Source: Polytrichum commune (lineage: Eukaryota; Streptophyta; Polytrichopsida; Polytrichales; Polytrichaceae). From it: DNA of 64,000 nt. The stretch lies in contig OX485808.1 in the NCBI GenBank assembly GCA_950295325.1, positions 6,016,501 to 6,080,500 on the forward strand, read 5' to 3'. This document shows positions 26,066 to 37,570 of the stretch, piece by piece (the stretch's first letter is position 1; every line of letters begins with the position of its first letter). The notes beneath the pieces were generated by a model. It was not told the DNA's origin. It saw only the letters and a program-made list of their open reading frames with translations, and ran no database searches. A program made the translations under genes and the position numbers.

Positions 26066-28024
26066 CCCACCCTTCAATTGCGTCCTAGTCCGGGTGAGGG
26101 ATCATGAGGTACATTCAAATTTGCAACTCTCATACACAAGCAAGAGAAGGGTTGGGAGAAGTGGTGTGTATAACACCTTCTTATTTATTAGAAGATGTGA
26201 GCATTCACAAATGCTCACTCATGTACAATGCCAATTGATCTCTAGATGCTTGCCCTTCTTTCACATCCTTCCCCTAAATTCACCCATTCCCCACCCGCGG
26301 GGCCTTGGCTTAACACCTACCTAGCACCCTCTGTTGACTACAGCCTCAACCCCACTTCAGATTCCTTGACTCATCTCCTACATCCCATAACAACCCCACC
26401 CAATTTAACGCCCTGCATTCTCACTAAGCCGATGGCTCGGCCACTGTCACAGACTAGCCACACACTTCTGCAATCACTGCATTTACCACCATAGTGATTA
26501 CTTGAGAACAATTGCTACTCTGTCAACCGTATCTTAATCCCATCCTGAGTTGCAATATTCTTGAGCTAAGGTTCGTGCTAGAGTGCGCTCGGTGGCACAT
26601 CATCGACGCCCCTGCCACCGATTTTGTCACTCTCGGAGCCGTCCAACAGATTGCCCCTTCCCAGCTTCGGCTCTCTTTCACTCTCCTTTCCCTCTGCCGC
26701 TACTTCGTTGCGGTTTCAATTCCAGCCTCGAGCAGTAACACCATAGCACCCAAAGGAGTTGTAAGTCACGTCACCGGTCGACTCCTCCTGCAGCCTCAAG
26801 AAGCCTTCGCTCTCTGGCCTCCCTCCTAACTTCAGGTGGGTACCGCATCCTCCGACAGCCTGAGCCATCGATCGCACTCCTCTTCCCACAACCTCCACAG
26901 TAGCCTCATGGGATCCACACGGTGCAGGTCCGTGACATTGCCTCCAACTGGGATCGTTTGTGATCCTCAGCTGCGCCGCTCTCCCCTCGTCAACCTAGCT
27001 GCAATCAAATCAATAGCTCTCCCACCCCTCTCACTGTGACTTTCTCTGGTGCGCGCCACCCTACCCTGCGGTAGTCTCCAGAAGAATGTTTACCTTCGAT
27101 GTTGCCTCTCATGTGTCAACGGAGCTCGCATCCACTTCTCTAACCAATGTAATCCCCATTGTCAATGCAACTGAACCATCCCTACTCGGACGAGCTTGCC
27201 TACTGGAACTTTTACCCATACGCTACTAATGCTATCGCTGCCTCCCATGTCCCAACAAGAACACGCCTTTCACGAGGCTACTGCTGCCACCATAACCCCC
27301 AATAGACAGTGGAGATCCAATATTGTATTTCTACCACATCCGTTGATTAATGTGACACCATCATGCCGAAGAACAAGAGGGTTACCCGGCTCCAGGCGAG
27401 CAGAGCATCCGAGAATGCAAAGGAACTGCATCGATCCGCCGAGGGATGATCACAACGATCTTCACCCTCACACTCAGCCGATTCTCTTGCGCACACCAAT
27501 CCTTGCATCCGGGTCACCAGACTTAGCTTAGATCTCACAGTCGCCTGTGCATTCCCGTCCTCAACTGTCCACCGAGATCTCCCTCACCGCAACTCCTACA
27601 ACTTCAGCCGCAATTGACGTAGATCTCCCTCACTGCATCACCACATCCCCTCCTTCTCGTGGCCACTTAGTCTCTAACTCATCCGCATCTCAGTATCTCA
27701 ATTGTGATGCTACCGTGTCTCCCTGCCGCGAGTGATCTTCCTCCCCGGGAGCGCCCTCCCGTGCTGCTTCTCTCACCGCTTTGCAGCGAGTGGCACCACC
27801 TCTTTGACTGCATCATTTGGACGAGATTATACCAGGCACCCCCCTCTCGCTTTTCCCTTTCTCTCTCCGTCCTGCCTCCGTCGTATCGACACCGATGTGC
27901 TCGCTCCCAACAGTTCGAGGCTGAGGCAGAGCTTCCTCCTCTCGCCTTCCCTACCTGCGTCTCCTACCTATGTCTCCTTTGCATGCAGTCCCCCATGAGG
28001 CAGGGCTTCGCCTCTTATCTCTCT
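26066..28024. other. Duplication-2 copy of the 30-bp module and pyrimidine-rich block
   Basis: Exact copy of 8182-10140. Confidence 0.5.
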
Positions 28025-28430
28025 CTAGTACTGGGCACATGGGGGCTTGGCCCGGCCCTGTGAAGCCGCGGGCCCCGCCGCGAGGAAATTGGGGGCTCGG
28101 CCACCCAGACTGCCAGCCGGCCCCGCCCGGGCACATGGCTGCGGCGGCACAGCCTGGGCCGCCACATGGCGGTGGCTGGGCCCGAAGGTAAATTTTTTTT
28201 TCCCCCCTGATCTTTTTTTCTCCTTGATATTTTCTCTGCTGGTTTGAAGCCTTTCTCTGCTGGACCAGGAGCCTTTAAAGAGTTTAGAACTTTAGGTTTT
28301 TTGTGGCTTTCAAACACAACTTAGATTTGTTCTGTTTTCTATGCGAATAATTTGTGGGTTTTGGATCGATTTATTCGCGATGCATGATATGGACATTGTG
28401 ATCTTTTTTTGTATGTTTTTTTTATCGTAG

Positions 28431-28612
28431 AGGCGGATACAAGTCTTCTTCGGCGTGTTAAGAGATTGAGAACTCTCGATGGAGTTTGCTCTTTTTCCGA
28501 GACATCTCTTGCGTCTCGGGTGCTACCCATCATTTTGTCGATGGTTGCGCATACAGTGAGGGGTCCCGGACGTGAATGGTGGAAGGAGCCTCGCCAGTGC
28601 ACACATTGGTGA
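28431..28612 (+). pseudogene. Harbinger N-terminal segment, duplication-2 copy
   Basis: Exact copy of 10547-10728 with the same TGA at 28610-28612. The shared nonsense codon is expected if both copies are one locus. Confidence 0.5.
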
Positions 28613-28681
28613 GAGATCGAGGGCAATGTTTGGCAAACAAGCACAAAATTTCGTGACGAGAAATACAAACTAGCATATCGA

Positions 28682-29689
28682 ATGTCTTATGCGGCATTTC
28701 GATTCCTTGTCACAGAAATTGAACCTTGGATTAGACCCGAATCTCTTATGTTCGTACGGGAGCCCCTGCCTGTAGATATGATTGTGGGTATAGTTGTGTT
28801 CCGTCTGGCTCATGGTTTAAGTGCTAGATTGTTGGCCGATAGATTCGGAGTCGGGGCGTCTACCATTCGTAAGTACATCGATCTAGTTGTTGGCGTTTTA
28901 TCTTATGAGCACAAACTTTTTGCTAGATATATATCTATACCTCACGGACCACGATTGCAACATATTATCGATAGATTCCAGTATGTGTGCGGGCTTCCCA
29001 ACGTGGCTGGCTCTATTGACGGCACTCATATTCCCATGGAGTCGAAGCCAAGCCGACGCGATACAAGTGTTCCGGCGGACTTTTACTACGCACGAAAGGG
29101 GTTCAACTCCGTCGTCCTCCAAGGCGTTTGTGATACTGACCTCTTATTTTGGAGTGTGTGTTGTACGATGCCAGGTGGTACAGCTGACAGTGGCGCACTG
29201 AAGGTTTCTTTTTTGTATGCGCAGCTTGTGGACCGCAGCATATTGCAGGAGCCTGTGGTTTTGGTCCGAGGTACGAGGGTGCGGCCGTATCTTCTTGCAG
29301 ATGCAGGTTACCCCAGTCGTGAATATATGTTGCGCAATTTCAAGCCTGCGGATGACAACGTCAACAAAATCCGCTTCGACCTGCAGATGAATACTGGACG
29401 TGTGTTTGTTGAGAATGCCTTCGGTTTGTTGAAGGGTAGGTGGAGGATACTAAAGCGTGCAAATTGTTCTGTATTTCGGCTTCCGAAGGTCGTCGCTGCA
29501 TGTTGTGTGTTGCACAACTTCTGCCAGCTGATGAAAGTTGGAGAACCTTGCGATGGTGTAGGAGTTTGTATCGATCCCCACATAGGGTTAGCCCGACAAT
29601 TGCCTAGGCATCGTGAGGGTCGCCAAACAACCCTCGCGGGTGAGGCACTGCGTAAGCTTTTGTATTCAGATTTCCTAGCTATACCATAG
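28682..29689 (+). CDS. PIF/Harbinger-type DDE transposase, duplication-2 copy
   Basis: Identical 335-residue protein with Asp113, Asp207 and Glu244 retained. This copy is the better one to cite because its convergent Myb/SANT-like partner (31871-32869) and the sequence beyond it are uninterrupted by N. Confidence 0.9.
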   Translation: MSYAAFRFLVTEIEPWIRPESLMFVREPLPVDMIVGIVVFRLAHGLSARLLADRFGVGASTIRKYIDLVVGVLSYEHKLFARYISIPHGPRLQHIIDRFQYVCGLPNVAGSIDGTHIPMESKPSRRDTSVPADFYYARKGFNSVVLQGVCDTDLLFWSVCCTMPGGTADSGALKVSFLYAQLVDRSILQEPVVLVRGTRVRPYLLADAGYPSREYMLRNFKPADDNVNKIRFDLQMNTGRVFVENAFGLLKGRWRILKRANCSVFRLPKVVAACCVLHNFCQLMKVGEPCDGVGVCIDPHIGLARQLPRHREGRQTTLAGEALRKLLYSDFLAIP

Positions 29690-31870
29690 TGGTGACACTT
29701 ACATTATGTCATGCATTATGTGTTGTGTGTTATGTATAAATGAATAAATATATGTATCTTTATCTATTATTTAATTTTAATTTATTTATTATCTTGTTTT
29801 ATTTTGCTTGGTGAATTGGCAGCTTCTGTAAAAAACTTATGATGAATATCTATAAGTATGACTATCTTGTCTCGAATTAATATATGGGCCACAACAACAA
29901 AGTCTAATGTTTGGGTCGTCCTACCTAAACCCTCTTGGTATGAGTTCTTCATTGGGCTCTTGATATGGACACCTGCTTCAAAGTATTTGCATCTTACAAC
30001 ATTCTCCAATATCTATGTGATTTTATCCATGTTCTTATATTTGTAGCTGTCTCAAAATACCGAAAAAATCCCAAATCAACGAATATAGTGGTAAGTTGTT
30101 TATTTTAATATTGCGACACATTTACCATTGGGAAGGCGGAGGCCAAATGAAACTTGTCCATCACATGTTCACTTTCATGACTCAAATATATAACGAATCA
30201 TGTATCTTGATAAATATTATAATCGCACTTGTATGGATGAATGTAAAGATAAAACAATTGCTGAAAAGCGTTGGTGTTTGTGGTCATTTTAACGATATAT
30301 TTTAAAATATAAGATCCAAGGTTCCCTCCTTAGCGCAAGCAAATTCTTTTTCCCAATTGTTCCCGCTAGTCAAACATCAAAACATAAACATCCAGGCATT
30401 GTCTTTTTTGTGGTTGCAACAACCAAAGTGACAAGCATCCACTAATTTTTTGAATCTTGCAAGTGAAGAAATGCCCATTCATGTACCACGTGTTAGTGGA
30501 AATACTAAACATCATTTATATGTGGCCTGAGACAAAGACTCTTAAAGCTTCTTTCTTGATCCTAGTGTATTGCAAATAGTGTATTTTGTGTGCTCCTATC
30601 AGTATTGACCGAGACAACTCAAGAGCAAACCCTTCATACTCTCTTTGATCCCAGACATTTAATCAAACAATATGATTTCAACAGAAATCAATTGAATGTG
30701 GGTTTGAAAATGTCAAGTGAATGGTAAGATATGTGGCCCTATTGTGGGCACTTCCATCTCCACATATATTACGGATTGTTGGATTAGTTTAGGATTGGTC
30801 ACATCCAATCATTACTTGTGGATATGAAGATTGTTATTTCATGTCTTACAATTAAAAAAAAGATGTGGAAATTACAAGAATCCAGAGTTTTTTTTTTTTT
30901 TTTTTTTTACTCTCTGAATGATAAATTCTTGATTACGAAGTTCTCCCAATTTTGTTCTTGGTTATCATATAGTAGAATGGTTTGTGTATTTTGAGCCAAA
31001 ATTTCAATCACGGCATAACACATGTCTTTCTTGGTGTTTACTGTTAAATACATGCCTTGCCATATAACACTCAAATATAGGTGCCCAATTAAGACAAGGA
31101 CCACATGTGGCCTTCATGCCATAGTCACTTGACATCTCACTACTTTTTGTTTAACATTTGATTACTACATGGGTGTGTTATCACAACCATTGACAAACCT
31201 TTGCATGGAAATTTACATATTGACATGCAAAGAGCGGAAAGAAATAACCCTCTATGAAAAGTGTGGACCTTATGTGCTCACTTTTCTTAATTTGGTTGGT
31301 CGAGGGCAAAAACACGCCACATATTGTGACACCTATATTGGAGTGGTACATGGCAAGTTTGTAGTTAAGAAAGAAAACTTGGATGACATGTTACGACGAG
31401 GTTGGACTATGTTCTGAAAACATATTAACCATTATATGCGATGAATGTCCACAAAATTATTTGACGATGAGCTCAAGTGTATGGTGGGCCAACAAAGTAA
31501 GTCGATGAACACGTTCTTGTTCATAACACAAATACCAACAATTACATAGTACAAATAAAGAGAACAACAGAATAACAAAACCAAATCCGGTATTGAATAA
31601 GGTAAGAGCCCATAAGAAGCTGAAATAATGCCAACATAGTGAAACCCAAAATTCCAAATGTGATGACACCATCACCTATATTGCGAAATATCTTTACATT
31701 TCCTAGTGACCTTTATATGCAAAAATATATATATTTATAAATTATTGATAGTCTTTCAAGAAACGCACACGCATGTGGCAAAAAAAAAGAAAACCAAATC
31801 AAAATCAAATACACCACAAGAGGAAAAAGTCGCAGTACCATGCATACAATCCATCAAAATACTCATCCAT

Positions 31871-32869
31871 TCACTCCGAAGTATGCGGGGCTTTGTTGGC
31901 CATCATCGTGGAGAACAAAATTGCAATAGCCATTTGAGTGGTCCTCGCCTCGCGACGAGACTCCGTCTCAATTTCCGCAAGTCGTAATGTCATGCGCTCA
32001 TTAGAATCAATCAGTAACTGTGTCATGCGTTCAGCGGACTCCATCTTGTGTTGCTCCACCTTCGTGGTGCCCTCCGTGAAGCTACTGATGGCGTTCGCCA
32101 AGGAAATGGTGTCAGTGAGGGTGCGTTTCTTAGCGTTCGATTTCCCTGCAACGCCAGGTCGCATGCACGAAGCAGACTTCGGCGAAAGAGGGCTATGCGT
32201 CGAGCTACCACGCACATGTTGTGAACCTGCAATGTCGGGAGTGTCCACAGTCTCGGGGTCCACATCGACAAGATGGTCCGGTGTAGGCGGTACGCGACCA
32301 ATATGAGATCCTCCAATATCCTCAGCATGTGCCATGGGAACGGAACTCTCGCCATGTGCAGGCTCCCCCCAAGAGGGACGACCTTGGTTACACCCCCCCA
32401 CCAAGCCATCTCCCTTTGCGGTGCCGCCCATGATATGTTTCATGTGCTTGAACCACACCCACGTAGAGCCACTGCCGCCAGTTTGCTCCTCCGGTAGGGT
32501 CTTTTGACGCCGGTACTCTGCCTTCAACTTCTCAATCTTGTCCTTGATATGAGTATCCGCCCGCCGGAGCTCAGCAGGCATTTGTCTTGTGTGTTCGATC
32601 CGGATGCGGGTCCAATGACGGGCGGCTAGTAACCCCATGCTGCAATGCAGCCACTCTGCCTCGTACAAGTCCAAAATGTTAGCTATGGCGGCATCGCTCC
32701 ACCTCCCACCGGAATGAACATCCGCACCTCCCAACGCAGATGTCTTCCTCCCCACGTACTTCTTACGTTGAACAACCGGTCCCACAACTGGAGGTGGCGC
32801 CCCAAAAACATCGGGATGAGCAACCGGGGCAACGGTGGGCACAAACCCATCTCCAATGGGCCCCTCCAT
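31871..32869 (-). CDS. Myb/SANT-like DNA-binding protein, Harbinger transposase partner
   Basis: 332 residues from the first ATG (32867-32869). The frame is open a little further 5' without an ATG, so an upstream exon is possible. The Myb/SANT-like (trihelix-type) domain spans about residues 55-147: GGRWSDAAIANILDLYEAEW, an amphipathic second helix (RHWTRIRIEHTRQM), then KDKIEKLKAEYRRQK and the aromatic WVWFKHMKHI. The middle is Pro/Ser-rich with a basic NAKKR patch that could serve nuclear import. The last 70 residues (KMESAERMTQLLIDSNERMT...) look coiled-coil. In known PIF/Harbinger elements such a protein binds element DNA and helps the transposase enter the nucleus. The convergent arrangement with the transposase supports that role here. 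Function is inferred from the family. Confidence 0.85.
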   Translation of the reverse strand: MEGPIGDGFVPTVAPVAHPDVFGAPPPVVGPVVQRKKYVGRKTSALGGADVHSGGRWSDAAIANILDLYEAEWLHCSMGLLAARHWTRIRIEHTRQMPAELRRADTHIKDKIEKLKAEYRRQKTLPEEQTGGSGSTWVWFKHMKHIMGGTAKGDGLVGGCNQGRPSWGEPAHGESSVPMAHAEDIGGSHIGRVPPTPDHLVDVDPETVDTPDIAGSQHVRGSSTHSPLSPKSASCMRPGVAGKSNAKKRTLTDTISLANAISSFTEGTTKVEQHKMESAERMTQLLIDSNERMTLRLAEIETESRREARTTQMAIAILFSTMMANKAPHTSE

Positions 32870-33640
32870 TGATTCCGTAAAAGTCACAAAATTTGGTCCA
32901 CAACCCAACAACGGGAAAGACGCTAAGAAGCCAACGCAACGTACGGCACAAAAAACAATGGAAATTTGAGCAAACGGCGTACAAATGTCCGAACACGTGC
33001 AAAATTCTAGAGCTGACTTAAAACTGACAAAAAGCTCCTGGAATCCCTAACTATGCCGTGCAGACACACTGCTGTGTCCACTCAGAGCAGTAAAAAAACT
33101 GAGTAAAAAAATATGCGGTAAAAATATGCGGTAAAAACTACGCTTTTACTGCGTCAGGGTAAAACGCAGTGCAGTTTTTACTGTGGCGGGTAAAACACTG
33201 GCAGCCTTCACGGCTGCCCAGCCTGGGCGGTTGCCACATTTAGGCTGCACCTTGCAGCCTCCCAGTGGTTGCCCTGCCTCCTAGGCAGCCATTTTTGGCT
33301 GCAGGGCAGCCTTTGCCTCTCATGTGCCCAGCCCTTCTCTCTCCTCCCAAAACTTGCATAATGAGCTCCTTGCCTCCTACCTCCCGAGACCCCTCCAACC
33401 TCTCCTTTTTTCCCGGGTTGCCCGGCATATTTCGGGCCACCCGAGAAAAAACGGGTTAAGACCTCTTCCTTTGGCCTTCGCCCTTCCAAACTCCACTTTC
33501 CACTTCCTCACTTGACTTCTTCTCCCCCTAGACCCATAGATAGATAAAACTCATAGATAGATAAATAGATAGGAAAATAAGAGTAACCCACCATAATCGT
33601 TAGCAAGTAATTACGCTTGGTTAATGGTATAAGTTGTGGT
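32870..33640. other. Region 5' of the Myb gene with a GTAAAA motif cluster, otherwise gene-free
   Basis: From 33088 to 33190, about eight occurrences of GTAAAA or TTTTAC lie within 100 bp, several as gcggtaaaa or ttttactgcg. Then come 150 bp with repeated GGCTGC/GCAGCC words and GATA-type simple repeats (33535-33572). I expected an element end here but found no convincing terminal repeat matching the transposase side. Confidence 0.5.
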
Positions 33641-33800
33641 TTGTTGCGTTGGTGGTCGCCAAGTCATGTCTCCTCGGTTGGTTGAGGGAGGAAATTTGTA
33701 CTACACTTAGACGGTCCGGGTTCGATCCCCGTTGAATCTGTCCGATCGTTCAGTGTGTTACACATGACTTGGTGCTGCTAGTGATTTTTAGGCAGGAAAA
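33640..33800 (+). repeat. tRNA-derived SINE-like sequence
   Basis: A Pol III B-box-like GGTTCGATCCCCG (33719-33731) lies about 65 bp after ggtcgccaagtcatg, a possible A-box region. The surroundings do not fold into a complete tRNA cloverleaf. The first 60-70 bp recur, diverged, at 57340-57410. Confidence 0.55.
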
Positions 33801-34488
33801 TTGTATCAACCAACCGGCTCCTACCCATCTTCCTGAGCTATCAGTGTACATATCGTTCAATAAATAATGGTCATCATTATGACCCGTTCCCTTATTCTAT
33901 TGGTATTGCTTGGTCGTTTTAAGTACGTTTTTTACTAGGCTATCAATTAAACACTTATGTCTTTACTTCCCTTTCATCCTCTAAAGTTTATTTCCCTTCT
34001 AGCTCTCATTTACCCATTAACCTAATTTCACCGAGACATTTCACGCCTCACCTTTCTTATCAACTTGATAATTCAAGCAAGCATGAAATTAACTTGTTAG
34101 CCATGTTTTTGTGATTAAGGATCCATGTGAGCACAATTTTGGGCTCACAAGTCCAGTCATGTATTGGGCCTTGTATTGTATGTAGAAGATGAAGAATAAA
34201 ATGGGGACTATTTAATATGATTGGAAATGCATTTTTATTTTATAGAAGTTTGATTTATGTTGTATAAGATTCAAGTTTGGGGGTCTAGCATGTAGGGTTT
34301 AGAGCTTAAAATGTACAATTAAATACCTTAGTACCTTTACCACATTGTCTATTTATAGGAAACTGTATATTAATTATTCTATCTTAAGATTCGACAATCC
34401 CGGACTTAAAGGGAACACCATTTTTCCCATATTAATTTTTTAGATTTTAAAAATAAAATATCCAAAAAAGGATCTTCCTTAAAATAGT
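33800..34488. other. Intergenic, nothing recognised
   Basis: AT-rich. A ttttgggctcaca word near 34138 is shared with the inverted-repeat element at 48797-49301 but without its partner arm. Confidence 0.4.
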
Positions 34489-35045
34489 TTGATTAGTGCC
34501 GAAGTGGTAAAGGTACTCTGGTAGTATCGTGCATACATGGATGGATAAGGGCCACTTTACATAGGAGACTGAGAGCCCGTGACCGTTACACTTCAAGCAC
34601 TGTCATTGGTGGACAAGGAGGAGCCGGTCCAAGTTTGCTTCACACAATGCTTGAAGGACCAACGGAGTATGTGAATGCAAGATGGATGTAAAGTCTACAT
34701 GGATTCCTACATGATATCAAATTGATCAAGTTTCATGGTCATTTGGACTACTTTCAAAAACCACCTCTTGGAGATAGGCCTAACACAAAACCAGGAGAGC
34801 ATGGCACTTTGAATACTCGTAACCGTTGATTTATTTTATTTTATCATGTGTGAGGACCCGCATGAATAGAAATTCATTGAAATAGCATCTAGTTGAGGGC
34901 CTGGTCGCATATGACTTCACACTACACTTGAGGGTCCGTGTCCACACTACATGATTGCAAAGGGTGTCTTGGAACAACCTTTGAACACTTTCTTTTGGGC
35001 TCTCATAATTTCATGGTCGTGGCTCTCAGCTCATGTGTGAAATGG
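34489..35045 (+). repeat. Dispersed repeat family B, copy 1
   Basis: From about 34560 it aligns in order with 40030-40510: agagcccgtgacc, a catgatat block, acacaaaaccag-agag, cacactacacttgag, cgtgtccacac and gggctctcataattt. The head (34489-34535, tgccgaagtggtaaagg) looks like a tRNA 5' half/A box, so the family may be SINE-related. Confidence 0.65.
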
Positions 35046-35448
35046 CCCTGAGTATAAACTTCCGATCATAAATGTTGATTCTATCTTTTAATTGAATTTG
35101 GAAATTGTGTTAAATTTGTAAAGAAATAATTTATCAAAGGCATTATTCTTGTCTCATTGTATGGAATGTTATAAAATTCTATCATTTCATGTCTAAAATA
35201 GTATCATTGGGTATATCCAATTTTGTCTAAATTTAGCAGAACTCCATACATTGAATAATACATGTTTAATTGTTTTTTTTCTAGGAAATAGGTGTGGATA
35301 ACTATTTTATTTTGTGCTATTTTTGTCCTTGAACTTATACTCAAGGTGTTCATTGGAAGTCTCCATGAAGACTTAGGGAAGACTTGAGGTCTTGAGCCTA
35401 TATTACTTCCACCTTGACTAGAGAAAAGAAAAGAAAAATCATTGGTGT

Positions 35449-35733
35449 CTCGGGGGTTCACTCCCTTTTATATTTTGCATACACGTGCGTTTGGGACCTA
35501 TTTATTGGGGGGGTTATTTACCTTGCAAAAAAGATTATAAGGTGATGGTCTTTTACATGTGAAAAGCCTAAAAATATTATATGTGATGGTATTTTACATG
35601 TAAACATGTTTCACTATTTTAAAATCCCCTATTTTACATGTACATTTTTTATAAAATTTATCTACAATGAATATATTGGACCCTATTTTTTATCGCACGT
35701 TGTTCTACGATTTTCGCCAGTGAACCCCCTGAG
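35449..35733. mobile_element. 285-bp hAT-like MITE with perfect 8-bp target duplication
   Basis: ATTGGTGT flanks both sides (35441-35448 and 35734-35741). Termini are CTCGGGGGTTCACT on the left and CTCAGGGGGTTCACT in reverse complement on the right. Inside, TATTTTGCATACACGTGCG and a TATTTACCT motif parallel the left arms of 1377-6829 and 49465-50837, placing it in the same family. No coding capacity. Confidence 0.88.
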
Positions 35734-35741
35734 ATTGGTGT

Positions 35742-36497
35742 TCATGCACCAACATGGATGAGAGCTCGTTATCCAATAAACTAATTATGGGGTTAGCAAT
35801 GATGTAGTATATTCATTTGGAAGGTGTGCTCTATAAGACAACATTGACCAAATAATCAAAGTGGCCTACAATACATTAATTATTTCCACACTCTTAGGAC
35901 AATTTAGTGCACCTATTTTTCCAACTTAGAGTTTAGTACACACTCCAAGACAAATAACTTTTGGATTTGGTAATTGTAAATGGCTATCGTGATAATCATG
36001 TTCTCCAACTTCTACCAATCATATGTACACAACAAAACTCGTGTTGCAATTCCAAATCTAAGATAAAGCATCAACAAAAATTGGATTGAAGGTCAAGCGT
36101 CCCATGTTTTAGTTATGGTTATTGGAAGTGCATGTTTATTGATTCCTTAATTGCATGTCTTCCCATTTGTGTTCAATATTGATATGTGGATATATGGAGT
36201 AGTTGATGAATTTGATGATATGTGCCTTTATAATATTTATTCTTGATCCTCACCTAACCATAAACCAATCAAATATTGGTGTTCAATTAAGAAAAGTAAC
36301 CAAATAACACCAGGATAGCTTAAACAGTGTAGTAATTCCGAAGCTGTCTATGGTCACATGGACAACATCACAATCATCACAACAATCAATAGAAGGTCAA
36401 TCCAGCTCAGTTCAACATAGCTTCAACACACACAAGATTTTGATTTAGTGACTTTGGTGCTTGAAAGTGGCCATATATCTACTACACCAACAATTTA
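35742..36497. other. Intergenic, nothing recognised
   Basis: AT-rich sequence without recognisable genes or repeats. Ends at the TTA that flanks the next element. Confidence 0.5.
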
Positions 36498-37001
36498 GGG
36501 GCGGTTTACACCATAGACCATGAACTCATCCCACGGAAGATGCCTTATTCCGCGGTACGAGTTCATGGTCTACATTTCATGGTCCGAGTTCTTAAAAAAT
36601 TGATTTAGAAAGCCGTTGGGCTCCTCACTAGGTGTAAACCGAATGTGGACCAAGAGGAATGACCATGCGGCAAGAAGTGGATGTGCTGATTTTTTTAATA
36701 TAAGCCCAAAAAGGGCAGTTTTGGGAAAAAATGAAGTTTGACCATTTTGTTGACTTCAATTTGCCTTCACTTGCCTACACATGCCTTCACTTATCTTGTC
36801 ACTTCATTTTTTCTTCTTTTCGCCTTAAAGTTTGATCATTCTCTTGTCATCTCTTGGGCTTCAACTATCTTCACTTCTTGTTAAATGTGTCGAAGATGTG
36901 GCTTGCAAATCTTCTCACAACAATTTTTACAAAAAAAAATGAGCGATTCAATTTGTACATGTTCAATGTAATTTACATGTGACATGTACCTTGTGTTGTC
37001 A

Positions 37002-37075
37002 CTACACTAAATAGGATATTTAGTGTTTGATTATATCTAATGTTGTTACCACCCAACCTTTCTCAACACTAAATT
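37002..37075. repeat. Palindromic ACACTAAATA/TATTTAGTGT motif
   Basis: CACTAAATAGGATATTTAGTG near 37004-37024 resembles the termini of the MITE at 56891-57106, and a second CACTAAAT lies near 37066. Possibly a relic of the same MITE family inserted in the larger element. Confidence 0.4.
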
Positions 37076-37203
37076 TCAATTCTTTGATAATTAATGTTAG
37101 AAGATTTCCCATTGCGCGTCTTTTGACCACCCTGATCTACAGTCACTAAACGACTACGTATTTTTCTTTTTTGTTTTGCAACTGTATTTTTAAAACATTT
37201 TGA

Positions 37204-37264
37204 GGCGTGTAATATACCGTTGGAAAGGTCTTGAAAATACCTTTCCAACGGTATATTACACGCC
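37204..37264. repeat. Perfect 26-bp-stem hairpin
   Basis: 37204-37229 is exactly reverse-complementary to 37239-37264, with a 9-base spacer. The stem begins GGCGTGTAATATACCG. Perfect pairing in otherwise decayed sequence stands out. Could be a fold-back element end or a small-RNA hairpin. Confidence 0.9.
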
Positions 37265-37439
37265 CCCAAATTCCAAACATTGCAGCTGGTAGACCAAAAA
37301 AACAAATCTGCACTTGAATTCTTGAGTTCTAGATGTCCCGCGTTGTTTGATGAAACACGTGTAAGCTAGTTTAAGGGGTAGGGCAAGGTAGTACTGGTAT
37401 GTCCCATGCAGTGTATATGTTTGACAAAGTTTTTGCAAG

Positions 37440-37570
37440 TTTTTCTCTTTTGACACGCAAAAACTTGCACAAAAAAAAATGCACGTCAATTGACACGCAC
37501 AATCTAGAAATTGACACGTACTGTGACTTGTGAAGGAAAAAACCACACGTCAATTGACACACTAGAAATT
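37440..37570. repeat. GTCAATTGACAC motif cluster
   Basis: Several copies of gtcaattgacac/aattgacacg within 130 bp. Variant gtcaactgacat and gtcacgtgacac motifs sit near 39035-39080 in the opposite arm of the same element. This is a symmetrical subterminal arrangement like transposase-binding repeats. Confidence 0.55.

Larger units (their letters stand above)
17885..32905. repeat. Copy 2 of the 15-kb perfect duplication
   Basis: Identical to 1-15021. This copy continues without a break into 32906 onward, so it is the complete version of the locus and should be the reference for the Harbinger/Myb pair. Confidence 0.97.

Noticed and set aside
32870-32911. TTG as start for the Myb/SANT-like gene
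   Set aside because: Not a credible plant nuclear start. The first ATG is 32867-32869, with an upstream exon as the alternative.
28034-33335. GGGCACATG inverted pair around the Harbinger genes as element ends
   Set aside because: Only nine matching bases in GC-rich sequence and no matching 3-bp flanks. Too likely by chance.
33640-33800. A functional tRNA gene
   Set aside because: The B box is good but no acceptor stem or anticodon arm can be formed. Better read as SINE-derived.
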